22,988 nt of DNA from Bacillota bacterium. GTDB lineage: Bacteria; Bacillota; Clostridia; Christensenellales; SZUA-584. The notes under the pieces are model-generated. The model searched no databases and was not told the origin of the DNA. It saw nothing but the letters and a program-made list of their open reading frames with translations. The stretch covers positions 1 to 22,988 of the forward strand of contig JAEZJG010000019.1 in assembly GCA_023415795.1 (NCBI GenBank), given 5' to 3'. A program made the translations under genes and the position numbers. This document shows positions 1 through 8,597 of the stretch, in pieces; positions within the stretch are counted from its first letter, which is position 1; each line of letters starts with the position of its first letter.

Positions 1-5
1 ACCGA

Positions 6-308
6 GGGGGATGCTTCGCTGCGCTCTGCATGACGGGGTTTGGGAGTAGGGGTATTGCTTGCCTGGGAGAGACTTGGACGGTGGAAACTCTGGGGGATGC
101 TTCGCTGCGCGCTGCATGACGGGGCGAAGAGGGGGGGTATAGCGTGTTGGGGTGTTGCTTGGACGGTGGAAACTCTGGGGGGGGGCTTCGCTGCGCTCTG
201 CATGACGGAGCGAAGAGGAGGGGTATTGATTGTTGGGGTGTGGTTTGTGCGGTGGTAACTTTGGGGGATGCTTCACTGCGCTCTGCATGACGGGGCTGAG
301 AGGAGGGA
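6..308. repeat. 86-bp tandem repeat array, about 3.5 units, entering from the left edge
   Basis: Four units begin at about 6, 92, 178 and 263, giving periods of 86, 86 and 85 bases. The last unit is cut short at about 308. Each unit opens with a G-run and a 26-base core whose start reads GATGCTTCGCTGCGCTCTGC and which ends in ATGACGG. The second halves are G-rich and less conserved, but share GGACGGTGGAAACTCT between the first two units and a variant of it in the third. Unit 3 has GG in place of AT in the core and unit 4 has one change (TTCGC to TTCAC). The apparent open frames across this block are in low-complexity repeat and have no ribosome binding site, so I do not call genes. The same core occurs singly at 13067-13098 and 13255-13286. 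Confidence 0.85.
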
Positions 309-341
309 AATAAAAAGCGCCGCGGTGGGAATGCGGCGCTT
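307..341 (-). terminator. Rho-independent terminator of greA-lysS
   Basis: A perfect 9-bp stem (315-323 with 333-341, AAGCGCCGC and GCGGCGCTT) encloses a 9-base loop. Read on the minus strand it is followed by TTTTTATTT. It lies 20 bases beyond the lysS stop codon, so it very probably ends the leftward greA-lysS transcript. Confidence 0.85.
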
Positions 342-361
342 GAGTGTATTTGGTGTGTGGG

Positions 362-1864
362 TTATTCCCTTGGTTTCATTGTGGGGAACAGAAGGACGTC
401 GCGGATGGAGTAGCTGTCCGTCAGCATCATCACCATGCGATCGATACCGATGCCCATACCGCCGGTGGGCGGAAGGCCGTATTCCAGCGCGGTGAGGAAG
501 TCTTCATCCATCATTTCGGTTTCCTCGTTGCCCAGTGCACGCTGACGCGCCTGTTCCATGAAGCGGGCGCGCTGATCGTCCGGATCGTTCAGCTCGGAAA
601 AGGCGTTGGCCATCTCGCGGCCGGTGATGAACAGCTCGAAGCGCTCAGTGAGCCACGGGCAGGTGGGCATCTTCTTGGCAAGGGGGGAGACTTCTACCGG
701 GTAGCCCGTGATGAACGTGGGGCCGGTGAGGTTGTCTTCCACAAACTGCTCGAAGGCGGCATACAGCAGCTCGCCCCGCGTCAGCGGCTTTGCGGGCTTG
801 TCCTTGGAATCCAGCACATGCAGGCCGATACCCTTGGCAAGCTCGTTCGCCTGTTCGTCGGTGCAGTCTGAAAAGTCCGCGCCGGTGAACTGCTTGACGG
901 CGTCCAGCATCGACAAGCGCTGCCACGGCGGCGTGAGGCTAATGGGTGTACCCTGATAGGATATTTCGCCGGTACCGTGCAGCACCTTTGAGCAGTGGTA
1001 CATGATGTTTTCGCAGAGGTCCATCATGTCGTCTACGTTGGCGTAGGCCTGATACAGCTCGATGGTGGTGAATTCCGGGTTGTGCTTGATGGACATGCCT
1101 TCGTTGCGGAAGATGCGTCCGATCTCGTATACGCGCTCAAAGCCGCCCACGATGAGCCGCTTTAGGTGCAGCTCGGTGGCGATGCGCAGATACATGTCAA
1201 TATCCAGCGTGTTGTGGTGCGTGATAAACGGCTTGGCCGCTGCGCCGCCCGCGCTGCTCATCAGTATGGGTGTTTCTACCTCAATGTAGCCCTGCTTGTC
1301 CAGATAGTCGCGAATGGACTTGACGATCAGCGAACGCGCGAAGAACGTGTTCTTGACCTCGGGGTTGACGATGAGGTCGAGATAACGCTGACGATAGCGC
1401 AAATCCATGTCTTTAAGACCGTGGAACTTTTCAGGCAGCGGGTTGAGCGATTTGGACAGCAGCGTGATTTTCGTTGCTTTCAGAGAAATCTCACCCGCGT
1501 TGGTTTTGAAGACCTCGCCTTCGACGCCGATGATATCGCCGATGTCCAGCTTCTTGTATTCGGCGTAAGGCTCCTCGCCCAGCACGTCTTTACGGACGTA
1601 GAGCTGGAGCTGGCCGCTTTGATCCATGATATGCGAAAAGCTGGCTTTGCCCATGATGCGCTTGCTCATCATACGCCCTGCCAAAGTGACCGTCTGCCCC
1701 TCCAGTGTTTCGAAGCCCGAAACGATTTCTGCGCCGGAGTGGGAACGGGTAAACTGCGTGATGGTAAAAGGGTCCTGACCGGCAGCGCGAAGCGCTTCCA
1801 GTTTTTCTCTGCGTACCCGGAGCACTTCTGAAAGCTCCGGCGTCTGGTTTATGATTTCGTCCAT
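362..1864 (-). CDS. lysS: Lysyl-tRNA synthetase, class II
   Basis: This 500-residue cytoplasmic enzyme charges tRNA-Lys with lysine using ATP. An N-terminal OB-fold anticodon-binding domain lies at about residues 55-150 (GQTVTLAGRMMSKRIMGKAS is its start). The class II catalytic core follows: motif 1 around VETPILMSSAGGAAAKPF, motif 2 around EIGRIFRNEGMSIKHNPEF, and motif 3 GGMGIGIDRMVMMLTDS near the C-terminus, ending LLFPTMKP as is usual in the family. The length matches bacterial LysS (about 490-505). The start is an ATG 10 bases after the greA stop, with AAGGCGG overlapping that stop as ribosome binding site. It is therefore the second gene of a greA-lysS operon, a pairing common in Clostridia. 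The terminator just downstream closes the unit. I see nothing missing. Confidence 0.98.
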   Translation of the reverse strand: MDEIINQTPELSEVLRVRREKLEALRAAGQDPFTITQFTRSHSGAEIVSGFETLEGQTVTLAGRMMSKRIMGKASFSHIMDQSGQLQLYVRKDVLGEEPYAEYKKLDIGDIIGVEGEVFKTNAGEISLKATKITLLSKSLNPLPEKFHGLKDMDLRYRQRYLDLIVNPEVKNTFFARSLIVKSIRDYLDKQGYIEVETPILMSSAGGAAAKPFITHHNTLDIDMYLRIATELHLKRLIVGGFERVYEIGRIFRNEGMSIKHNPEFTTIELYQAYANVDDMMDLCENIMYHCSKVLHGTGEISYQGTPISLTPPWQRLSMLDAVKQFTGADFSDCTDEQANELAKGIGLHVLDSKDKPAKPLTRGELLYAAFEQFVEDNLTGPTFITGYPVEVSPLAKKMPTCPWLTERFELFITGREMANAFSELNDPDDQRARFMEQARQRALGNEETEMMDEDFLTALEYGLPPTGGMGIGIDRMVMMLTDSYSIRDVLLFPTMKPRE

Positions 1865-1874
1865 TATATCCGCC

Positions 1875-2354
1875 TTACTTGTAAATATCGAGAACTTTGA
1901 ACTTAAGCACCATGCCGGAGGGCGTGATTACCTCGGCAACCTCGCCGATCTGTTTGCCGATCAGAGCGGCACCCACGGGCGATTCGTTGGAGATGCGGCG
2001 TTTGTCTGCGTCCGCCTCGACCGAGCCGACAACGTGGTATTCTTCCTCTTCGCCAAACTCCATGTCGAGTATGCGTACGGTGGTGCCGATGTTGACTGTG
2101 GAGTGATCCACCTCGTTGTCCTCGACCACGACGGCATTGCGCAGCAGTTTCTCGAGCTGGGCAATCTCCGTCTCCACACGAGCCTGCTCGTTTTTGGCTT
2201 CATCGTATTCAGCGTTTTCAGAAAGATCGCCAAAGGCACGTGCTTCCTTAATCTGCTCAGAAATCTGAGCTCTTCTGACGGTTTTGAGAAAATCAAGCTT
2301 CTCTTGTTTTTCCAAATGTCCGTCCTTTGTTAGTATGACCTGCTCACTTGTCAT
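1875..2354 (-). CDS. greA: Transcription elongation factor GreA
   Basis: GreA binds the secondary channel of RNA polymerase and stimulates cleavage of backtracked RNA, rescuing stalled complexes. The 159-residue length is typical. Residues 1 to about 78 form the antiparallel coiled coil. Its tip carries GDLSENAEYDEAKNEQ with the acidic pair D43 and E46, equivalent to the catalytic D41 and E44 of E. coli GreA. The C-terminal FKBP-like domain follows (about 82-159), with SPVGAALIGKQIGEVAEV, a GreA/GreB signature. The ATG is preceded on the minus strand by GGGGGAGGAAC. It is the promoter-proximal gene of the greA-lysS operon, driven by the consensus promoter at 2455-2484. Confidence 0.97.
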   Translation of the reverse strand: MTSEQVILTKDGHLEKQEKLDFLKTVRRAQISEQIKEARAFGDLSENAEYDEAKNEQARVETEIAQLEKLLRNAVVVEDNEVDHSTVNIGTTVRILDMEFGEEEEYHVVGSVEADADKRRISNESPVGAALIGKQIGEVAEVITPSGMVLKFKVLDIYK

Positions 2355-2454
2355 GCTGTTCCTCCCCCGTGTCTCTTCTCTATGCTAACATAATATGTGC
2401 GTTAAAAACGGTATTATACCGAACAACAAATTGCGTCCGATTTTTAATATCGTG

Positions 2455-2484
2455 ATTATAGGGCACGTCTTGAATGATTGTCAA
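2455..2484 (-). promoter_or_regulatory. Consensus housekeeping promoter for greA-lysS
   Basis: On the minus strand both hexamers match consensus exactly: TTGACA (2484-2479), an 18-base spacer, TATAAT (2460-2455). Transcription would start near 2448 and leave a leader of about 94 bases before the greA ATG. A second TATAAT on this strand (2418-2413) has no convincing -35. Confidence 0.8.
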
Positions 2485-2551
2485 GTGATTGGCGTTAAAT
2501 CGTCTACTTTAATATATGCAAATCTGGATTTACAGAAGGCAAATATGATGC

Positions 2552-2635
2552 GTGACGGCTTATTTTTTGTGTGCTATACTACCTGTTGTGACGGATGTAT
2601 AATCGCTTGCTTTTGTGAACGGGTGGGCATATAAT
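2552..2635 (+). promoter_or_regulatory. Two candidate promoters for serC
   Basis: Candidate 1 is GTGACG (2552-2557), a 17-base spacer and TATACT (2575-2580). Candidate 2 is TTGCTT (2607-2612), a 17-base spacer and a perfect TATAAT (2630-2635). A further TATAAT at 2598-2603 lacks a -35. Candidate 2 would start near 2642, about 70 bases before serC, placing the inverted repeat at 2654-2681 in the leader. The -35 matches are weak, so usage is inferred. Confidence 0.45.
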
Positions 2636-2653
2636 AAATTTCAATATTTGGTT

Positions 2654-2681
2654 ATTTTTTTAACAATGACGTTAAAAAAAT
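2654..2681 (+). promoter_or_regulatory. Perfect 11-bp inverted repeat in the serC leader
   Basis: ATTTTTTTAAC (2654-2664) and GTTAAAAAAAT (2671-2681) are exact reverse complements around the 6-base loop AATGAC. The repeat ends 12 bases before the serC Shine-Dalgarno. It could be an operator for a dimeric regulator or an AU-rich RNA hairpin. It is not a canonical terminator, because no T-run follows it. Confidence 0.55.
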
Positions 2682-2711
2682 CACATTAATGATAAGGGGA
2701 GGATGTTTTTC

Positions 2712-3788
2712 ATGAAAGTATTCAATTTTTCAGCCGGACCGGCGTGCTTACCTGAGGCAGTTCTGAAAAAGGCACAGGAGGAGCTGGTGTTCTTTGGAAA
2801 CAGCGGCATGTCGGTGATGGAGATGAGCCATCGTTCGGCGGACTTTGAGGACATTTTGGCTCGCGCTCAGAGCGATCTGCGTGCACTGATGAATATCCCG
2901 GAAAATTATAAAATATTATTTTTGCAAGGCGGAGCATCGCTGCAGTTCTCGATGATCCCGCTGAATTTGATGACAACACACAAACGCGCCTATTACGTGA
3001 ACACGGGCATGTGGAGCAAAAAAGCCATCTCTGAGGCGAAGAAGACGGGCGAGGTGATTGTGCCCGCGTCGTCGGAAGACAAAACCTTCTCGTATATACC
3101 GGAACTGACCGCCGATATGTTTGCGGGCGAGGCGGATTATGTACACATCACGTCCAACAACACCATCTACGGCACGCGCTACACCAAGCTGCCCGATGTG
3201 AACGGCCTGCCGCTGATCTCGGATATGTCTTCGTGCATACTGTCTGAAGAGATTAACGTGAACGATTATGCCGTGATTTATGCCGGCGCGCAGAAGAACA
3301 TAGGGCCCGCGGGCGTGACACTGGTGATCATCCGTGAAGACCTGATTGGCAATGCGCCTAAGAGCATCCCGACGATGCTGGATTACAAGACTCATTCTGA
3401 GAATGATTCCATGTATAACACACCGCCCACCTACGGCATCTACATTGCGGGGCTGGTGTTCTCGCACCTGCTAGAGAACGGCGGCATTGCGGCGATGCAG
3501 AAGACAAACGAGCACAAGGCCGCTCTGCTGTACGATTACCTTGACGCGTCGTCGCTGTTTAGCGGCACGGTGGAGAAGAAGGACCGCTCTTTGATGAACA
3601 TACCGTTTGTAACGGGCAACGAAGAGCTGGATAAGAAGTTTATCAGCAAGTGCAAGGCGGAGGGCATTGTCAACATCAAGGGACACCGCAGCGTGGGCGG
3701 AATGCGCGCGAGCATCTACAACGCGATGCCGGTGGAAGGTGTGGAGAAGCTGGTTGCCGTCATGAAGGATTTCGAACAGAACGCTTAA
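2712..3788 (+). CDS. serC: Phosphoserine aminotransferase
   Basis: SerC is a pyridoxal-phosphate enzyme that converts 3-phosphohydroxypyruvate and glutamate to phosphoserine and 2-oxoglutarate, the second step of serine synthesis. With the start at 2712 the protein has 358 residues and opens MKVFNFSAGPACLPEAVL, the typical SerC N-terminus. I prefer this ATG to the in-frame one at 2703 because the ribosome binding site AAGGGGAGG (2694-2702) abuts 2703 but lies 9 bases from 2712. The PLP lysine is K195 in YAGAQKNIGPAG. GGASLQF (73-79) is the phosphate-binding turn, and GHRSVGGMRASIYNA near the C-terminus is also characteristic. serA follows in the same direction after a 225-base gap, so the two may be co-transcribed or separately regulated. 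Confidence 0.97.
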   Translation: MKVFNFSAGPACLPEAVLKKAQEELVFFGNSGMSVMEMSHRSADFEDILARAQSDLRALMNIPENYKILFLQGGASLQFSMIPLNLMTTHKRAYYVNTGMWSKKAISEAKKTGEVIVPASSEDKTFSYIPELTADMFAGEADYVHITSNNTIYGTRYTKLPDVNGLPLISDMSSCILSEEINVNDYAVIYAGAQKNIGPAGVTLVIIREDLIGNAPKSIPTMLDYKTHSENDSMYNTPPTYGIYIAGLVFSHLLENGGIAAMQKTNEHKAALLYDYLDASSLFSGTVEKKDRSLMNIPFVTGNEELDKKFISKCKAEGIVNIKGHRSVGGMRASIYNAMPVEGVEKLVAVMKDFEQNA

Positions 3789-3880
3789 TTACGCGTTATA
3801 AGACTGTCGGTTAAGTCTGTCTGCCGTTCGGGGTGCGCCGGATACGCGGGGCATGAGGGAGGCGGCGTTACGCGCCTTAA

Positions 3881-3916
3881 GGGGAAGCAAGCGGCTGCTG
3901 CCGGGGCTTCTCTTTT
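3881..3916 (+). terminator. Possible stem-loop terminator after serC
   Basis: GGGAAGC (3882-3888) can pair with GCTTCTC (one G-T pair), enclosing an inner CGGC-TGCT-GCCG hairpin, followed by TCTTTT. The stem is interrupted and the T-run short, so it may be a weak or partial terminator between serC and serA. The rest of the 3789-4013 gap holds another short GC hairpin (about 3861-3876) and no gene. Confidence 0.4.
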
Positions 3917-4013
3917 GGGTGTGCCGCATACCTAGCTGTTGAGCGGGCTGATTTTAGACTTTTGACACTCTGTAAGCGCAATGCGGCGTTGATATTTATG
4001 GAGGTTTGTCAAC

Positions 4014-5183
<1,170 letters not shown>

Positions 5184-5203
5184 TTTTCGTATATTGGTTT
5201 GCG

Positions 5204-5240
5204 GCCGCCGGGGGAATGCGTTTCTCCGGCGGCTTTTTGT
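5204..5240 (+). terminator. Rho-independent terminator of serC-serA
   Basis: GCCGCCGG (5204-5211) pairs perfectly with CCGGCGGC (5226-5233). The stem continues inward to about 13 bp (one or two G-T pairs) with a TGCG loop and is followed by TTTTTGTTT. It begins 20 bases after the serA stop. Confidence 0.9.
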
Positions 5241-5259
5241 TTGAATCGTGCATTTTTGA

Positions 5260-5330
5260 GGTCAAGGGATGTACGGTTAAGGGCTCGGGGGCTCTGCCCC
5301 CGTACCCCCATTACTTTTTAAAAAAGTAAC
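5260..5330. repeat. Two-hairpin intergenic repeat cassette
   Basis: GGTCA (5260-5264) precedes TTAAGG, then a 6-bp hairpin GGGGGC-TCT-GCCCCC (5287-5301), the linker GTACCCCC and a second hairpin TTACTTTTT/AAAAAGTAA (5311-5329, one central base). The order GGTCA, TTAAGG, G-rich hairpin, GTACCCC, second hairpin is also found at 16674-16724, although the second hairpin differs completely there. The remaining bases up to the promoter at 5443 show nothing I can name. Confidence 0.65.
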
Positions 5331-5442
5331 AAAACAATGTATTTAATTTAACTGCGCTTACTCTTTTGAGAGCCGATTATCTTTTGCGTTTGTGGTAAGG
5401 AAGAATAGATTTGGCGGCTTGAAGCGTCTGGAATATGCTGCC

Positions 5443-5471
5443 TGTACAGGGGCGCTGGGGCGTTGTATAAT
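5443..5471 (+). promoter_or_regulatory. Promoter of the penicillin-binding protein gene
   Basis: TGTACA (5443-5448), a 17-base spacer and a perfect TATAAT (5466-5471). A start near 5478 gives a leader of about 20 bases that contains the ribosome binding site AGGGAGG (5484-5490). Confidence 0.65.
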
Positions 5472-5498
5472 GAAGGCAGCAAAAGGGAGGCTGTATAA

Positions 5499-7535
5499 AT
5501 GCGAAAGACAAGGCGTGCGATAGCGTTTCTGGTGTGTGCGGCGATGGTGCTGCAGCTAACGGCCTGCGGGCCCGGTGCGTCGGGACAAGATATAACGGCG
5601 TATATCGACGCGTTTGAGGCGATGGACTGGGACGCGATGTGGACGCAGGTGTCACCTGACGCCAAGGTGGACAAGGATACGTTTTTGAAGAAATATGACG
5701 CGATATTCACCGGGCTGGGTGTGGAAACGGTGACAGTTGACGACGTTGCCGGACCGGACGAGGACGGCGTTTATACCTATAATGCGACGTACAAGACAAA
5801 GGATTACGGCGAGTTTACCAACGCGTATCGGCTGACGATGAGACCGGGTGTGGCCGATAAGGGCGGCGTAATGTGGGACTATTCGCTGATATTTCCGGAG
5901 ATGGAGGCTGGCAGCAGCGTTCGGGTGAGCACGGTGAAGGCGAGCCGCGGCGAGATATTTGCGGCGGACGGCACGCTGCTGGCGGCCAACGGCTTTGCGG
6001 AAACGGTGTATATGGACACCGCCAAGGTGCAGGATATAACGGCGGTGACGGCGGCGGCGGCGCCCATTACGGGGCTGACCGCGACAAAGATTACCGAGAA
6101 GTTTAACGCGGCACAGAAGAACAACACGCCGGTGGTGGCCTTGGGCGCGTTTGCGCCGGGCACGCTGACGCAGGAGCAGAGGGAAAGCTTGATGGCGGTG
6201 CCGGGGCTGGGCATCGATGATAAGCTGTATACGCCCATACGCGAGTATCCGCTGGGAGAGAGCGCGGCACACATGGTGGGCTACATGGGCTATCCGCTGG
6301 ACGAGGAGGGGCAGGCTGCGGCGGAGAAGGCGGGAGTGTCCGGCTTGGAGATGGCGTACAACGAGCAGCTGAAGGGCAAGGACGGCAAGATCGTTTACAT
6401 CGAGGACAAGTGGGGCAAGAACATCCGCACTTTATGGGAGCAGAAGATGCAGGAGGGGCAGGATTTAAGGCTGACGCTGAGCACGAATCTGCAGCAGACG
6501 GCGTATAACGCGCTCAGCATGAATCTTGATTATACGAAGGGGCAATCGGGCGTCGCCATTGTGATGAACGCGGAGACAGGGTTTGTGGAGGCGATGGCGA
6601 CATACCCGTCGTACGACGACAACCTTTTTACGTTTGGGCTATCAAAAGATAAGTGGGACTTTCTGCAAGCGCCCACAAGCAATCAGCCGCTGTTCTTCCG
6701 CGCCACGCAGGGGCAGTATCCGCCCGGCAGCGTGATTAAGCCGTTCACCGCAGCGGCGGCACTGGAGGCGGGTACGGTAACGCCGGATACCGTATTTGAG
6801 GGTGAGATCATTGAAAACAAATGGACGCCGACAGACCCCGGCTGGGATGGACGGTATGTGACGCGCGTCGAGGATTCGGGCTCGCCGCTCAAGCTGTATA
6901 ACGCACTCACGAAGTCGGACAACATTTATTTTGCGTACATTGCAATGAAGCTGGGTGCGGAGAAATTTACCGAGTATATGGAGCGCGTTGGGCTGGAATC
7001 GGCCGTGCCGTTCGACCTGCCGGTGAAGGATGCCAACCTGATCAATGAGAATAACCAGATGACGTTGAGCCGTTTGGCGGACTCGGGCTATGGACAGGGC
7101 GAACTGCTGGCGACGCCGCTGCAGATGGCGGCGATGTATACCGCGTTTGCAAACGGCACGGGTGACATGATGAAGCCGGTGCTGGTGGACAAGCTGTGTC
7201 AGATGGACGGGTTGGACTATAAGACGGTGAGCCAGACGGAGCCTTCGGTGTGGATAGACGGCGCGGTGCAGCAAAGCTCTCTTGACATACTGACGCCCAT
7301 GCTGCTGGCTGTGGTGGAGGACGGTACGGGCAAGGGTGCGCGCGTATCCGGTGTGCAGATTGCGGGCAAGACGGGCACCGCGGAGAAATTTGACGATAAA
7401 TCACGCGAGATATCCTGGTTTGCGGGGTATTGGATGAATCAGAGCTATAAGCGCCTTGTGATTGTGATGGTGGACGTGGCGACGGAGGAAGGCCCGGTGA
7501 AGTTTCAGATTGCCAAGACGCTGCTGACGCCGTGA
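5499..7535 (+). CDS. Class B penicillin-binding protein (transpeptidase), MecA_N-type lipoprotein
   Basis: This 678-residue enzyme is predicted to cross-link peptidoglycan stem peptides outside the membrane. The N-terminus is a lipoprotein signal with lipobox LTAC (residues 20-23), so C23 is probably lipidated. Residues 30 to about 140 resemble the NTF2-like MecA_N domain (AYIDAFEAMDWDAMWTQVS). A dimerisation domain follows, with RGEIFAADGTLLAANG at 150-165. The transpeptidase domain carries SVIK (S411 nucleophile), SDN (473-475) and KTGT (624-627), so the catalytic set is complete. No glycosyltransferase domain is present. The architecture resembles PBP2a/PBP3-type proteins of Gram-positives. 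Resemblance to MecA does not by itself imply beta-lactam resistance. The ATG follows AGGGAGG by eight bases, and the gene 43 bases downstream runs in the same direction. Confidence 0.94.
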   Translation: MRKTRRAIAFLVCAAMVLQLTACGPGASGQDITAYIDAFEAMDWDAMWTQVSPDAKVDKDTFLKKYDAIFTGLGVETVTVDDVAGPDEDGVYTYNATYKTKDYGEFTNAYRLTMRPGVADKGGVMWDYSLIFPEMEAGSSVRVSTVKASRGEIFAADGTLLAANGFAETVYMDTAKVQDITAVTAAAAPITGLTATKITEKFNAAQKNNTPVVALGAFAPGTLTQEQRESLMAVPGLGIDDKLYTPIREYPLGESAAHMVGYMGYPLDEEGQAAAEKAGVSGLEMAYNEQLKGKDGKIVYIEDKWGKNIRTLWEQKMQEGQDLRLTLSTNLQQTAYNALSMNLDYTKGQSGVAIVMNAETGFVEAMATYPSYDDNLFTFGLSKDKWDFLQAPTSNQPLFFRATQGQYPPGSVIKPFTAAAALEAGTVTPDTVFEGEIIENKWTPTDPGWDGRYVTRVEDSGSPLKLYNALTKSDNIYFAYIAMKLGAEKFTEYMERVGLESAVPFDLPVKDANLINENNQMTLSRLADSGYGQGELLATPLQMAAMYTAFANGTGDMMKPVLVDKLCQMDGLDYKTVSQTEPSVWIDGAVQQSSLDILTPMLLAVVEDGTGKGARVSGVQIAGKTGTAEKFDDKSREISWFAGYWMNQSYKRLVIVMVDVATEEGPVKFQIAKTLLTP

Positions 7536-7577
7536 GCAGCGGGGGTGGACTGAGCAAATTCGGCTCTTTGGAGAGAT

Positions 7578-8552
7578 ATGAGCAAAAAGCATACGATCAA
7601 CTATAAAAGCATTTTCACGGTGCTGGCGCTTACCACTGTTTTCGGAGTCTTTATCACTATCTGGGTATGGAGTGTAAACGTGGTGATCGGTGCTTTAGTG
7701 ATGGCTTTTTGGATTGGCATAGTGATTTATGAAATTAGCAAATTTCGGACGGAAGGCATCATTGGCGTATCTGTCACCAATGAGGGAATTGTTATTGAAT
7801 ACAGAGTCAGAACGGTAAACGTCAAATTTGAGGATTGCAAGCAAATAGAACACTATAAGCACGGACCTCTGACCGAAAGGATTCTGCTGCGCGCAGCGCA
7901 CGATATTATTGAGATACCTTATTATCTGACGGATTTTAATGGCATGTGCGCTGCTATTTACGAGGGGCTTATATCGAAAGGGATGGAGCATGTCGCGGAC
8001 GAGTGGTTCAGGAGCAGATTCGCCCATGGGGCAGATGTACCCATAAACAGAGATGAAGACGCAGGAGAACGGTTCACGGCAAACTTTCCGTTGATCTGGA
8101 CGCTGATGGCGGTGCAATTTTTGCTGGCGGCGGGACTGGCCGCGGTGCTGCTATGGAGCGACACGGAGCTCGCTTTCAAGATTATAGTAACCGCAGCATT
8201 TGTGTTTGTTGAGTTTTTGGCTGTGCTGGCAGTGACATCACCTAGGCTTACACAGAGTGTAACGGTTTCAACGGAGCGCATTGCGGTGCGTTTCAAGGAA
8301 AAGCGCTATGATATTCCAATAGGCAGCTGCAAAGGGGTGGCCTATGTGAAGCCGTGTCCGATGCCGCATCGCGTTTATATCTATGCGGACAACGCATATG
8401 TTGTGCTGCTGCCGTGGTATATACGCAATTTCCACGGAATGAGTAGAAGTATATATCGAGTGCTGGCGGACGCAGATATGGAGAGCATAGCAAACGCGCG
8501 ATTTCGAAGGAAGTTTGGCAAAGTAAACAAGCGAAAGCATAAAAGCATGTGA
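7578..8552 (+). CDS. Membrane protein with a tandem-duplicated TM-pair plus PH-like unit
   Basis: I do not recognise a named family. The 324 residues consist of two similar halves. Each has two hydrophobic helices (about 12-30 and 33-51; then 171-193 and 200-220) followed by a soluble beta-rich segment of about 85 residues (64-148 and 227-313). The soluble ends align closely: YYLTDFNGMCAAIYEGL with WYIRNFHGMSRSIYRVL, then ADEWFRSRF with ANARFRRKF. The TM-pair plus small beta domain layout recalls bacterial PH-like (YdbT/DUF304) membrane proteins, but that is only a resemblance in plan. The ATG has GGAGAG 3 bases upstream. The C-terminus is strongly basic (KVNKRKHKSM), consistent with a cytoplasmic tail. 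Codons are more AT-rich than in the neighbours. It probably shares a transcript with the upstream PBP gene. Confidence 0.8.
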   Translation: MSKKHTINYKSIFTVLALTTVFGVFITIWVWSVNVVIGALVMAFWIGIVIYEISKFRTEGIIGVSVTNEGIVIEYRVRTVNVKFEDCKQIEHYKHGPLTERILLRAAHDIIEIPYYLTDFNGMCAAIYEGLISKGMEHVADEWFRSRFAHGADVPINRDEDAGERFTANFPLIWTLMAVQFLLAAGLAAVLLWSDTELAFKIIVTAAFVFVEFLAVLAVTSPRLTQSVTVSTERIAVRFKEKRYDIPIGSCKGVAYVKPCPMPHRVYIYADNAYVVLLPWYIRNFHGMSRSIYRVLADADMESIANARFRRKFGKVNKRKHKSM

Positions 8553-8558
8553 TATAGT
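8550..8558 (+). promoter_or_regulatory. Possible extended -10 promoter before the GNAT gene
   Basis: TGATATAGT contains TGn directly before TATAGT (8553-8558), an extended -10, but there is no recognisable -35 at 16-18 bases. It overlaps the stop of the upstream gene and would leave a leader of about 33 bases. Confidence 0.3.
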
Positions 8559-8597
8559 AGAGTGTAACAAGTTTTCAGATAACGGAGGGAGCATCGG

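Noticed and set aside
6..308. The tandem array considered as a CRISPR array
   Set aside because: The non-core parts of the units are similar to one another rather than unique spacers, the unit is 86 bases, and no cas gene is near.
40..495. Rightward open frames over the left tandem array
   Set aside because: They arise from the G-rich repeat units, have no ribosome binding sites, and one runs into lysS on the opposite strand.
2395..2634. A 79-codon rightward open frame between greA and serC
   Set aside because: It has no ribosome binding site, overlaps the consensus greA promoter and the serC promoter candidates, and encodes a protein unlike anything I recognise. AT-rich intergenic sequence explains it.
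3914..3932. A T-box-like string (GGGTGTGCCGC) before serA
   Set aside because: It lacks the exact TGGNACC core and no specifier stem is visible. It sits inside a probable terminator region after serC.
3962..3995. TTGACA at 3962 as a serA promoter
   Set aside because: No acceptable -10 lies 16-18 bases downstream. The nearest AT-rich hexamer is 22 bases away.
5499..7535. The penicillin-binding protein as a mecA resistance determinant
   Set aside because: The MecA_N-type architecture is common in ordinary Gram-positive PBPs. No mecR/mecI or cassette genes are present.
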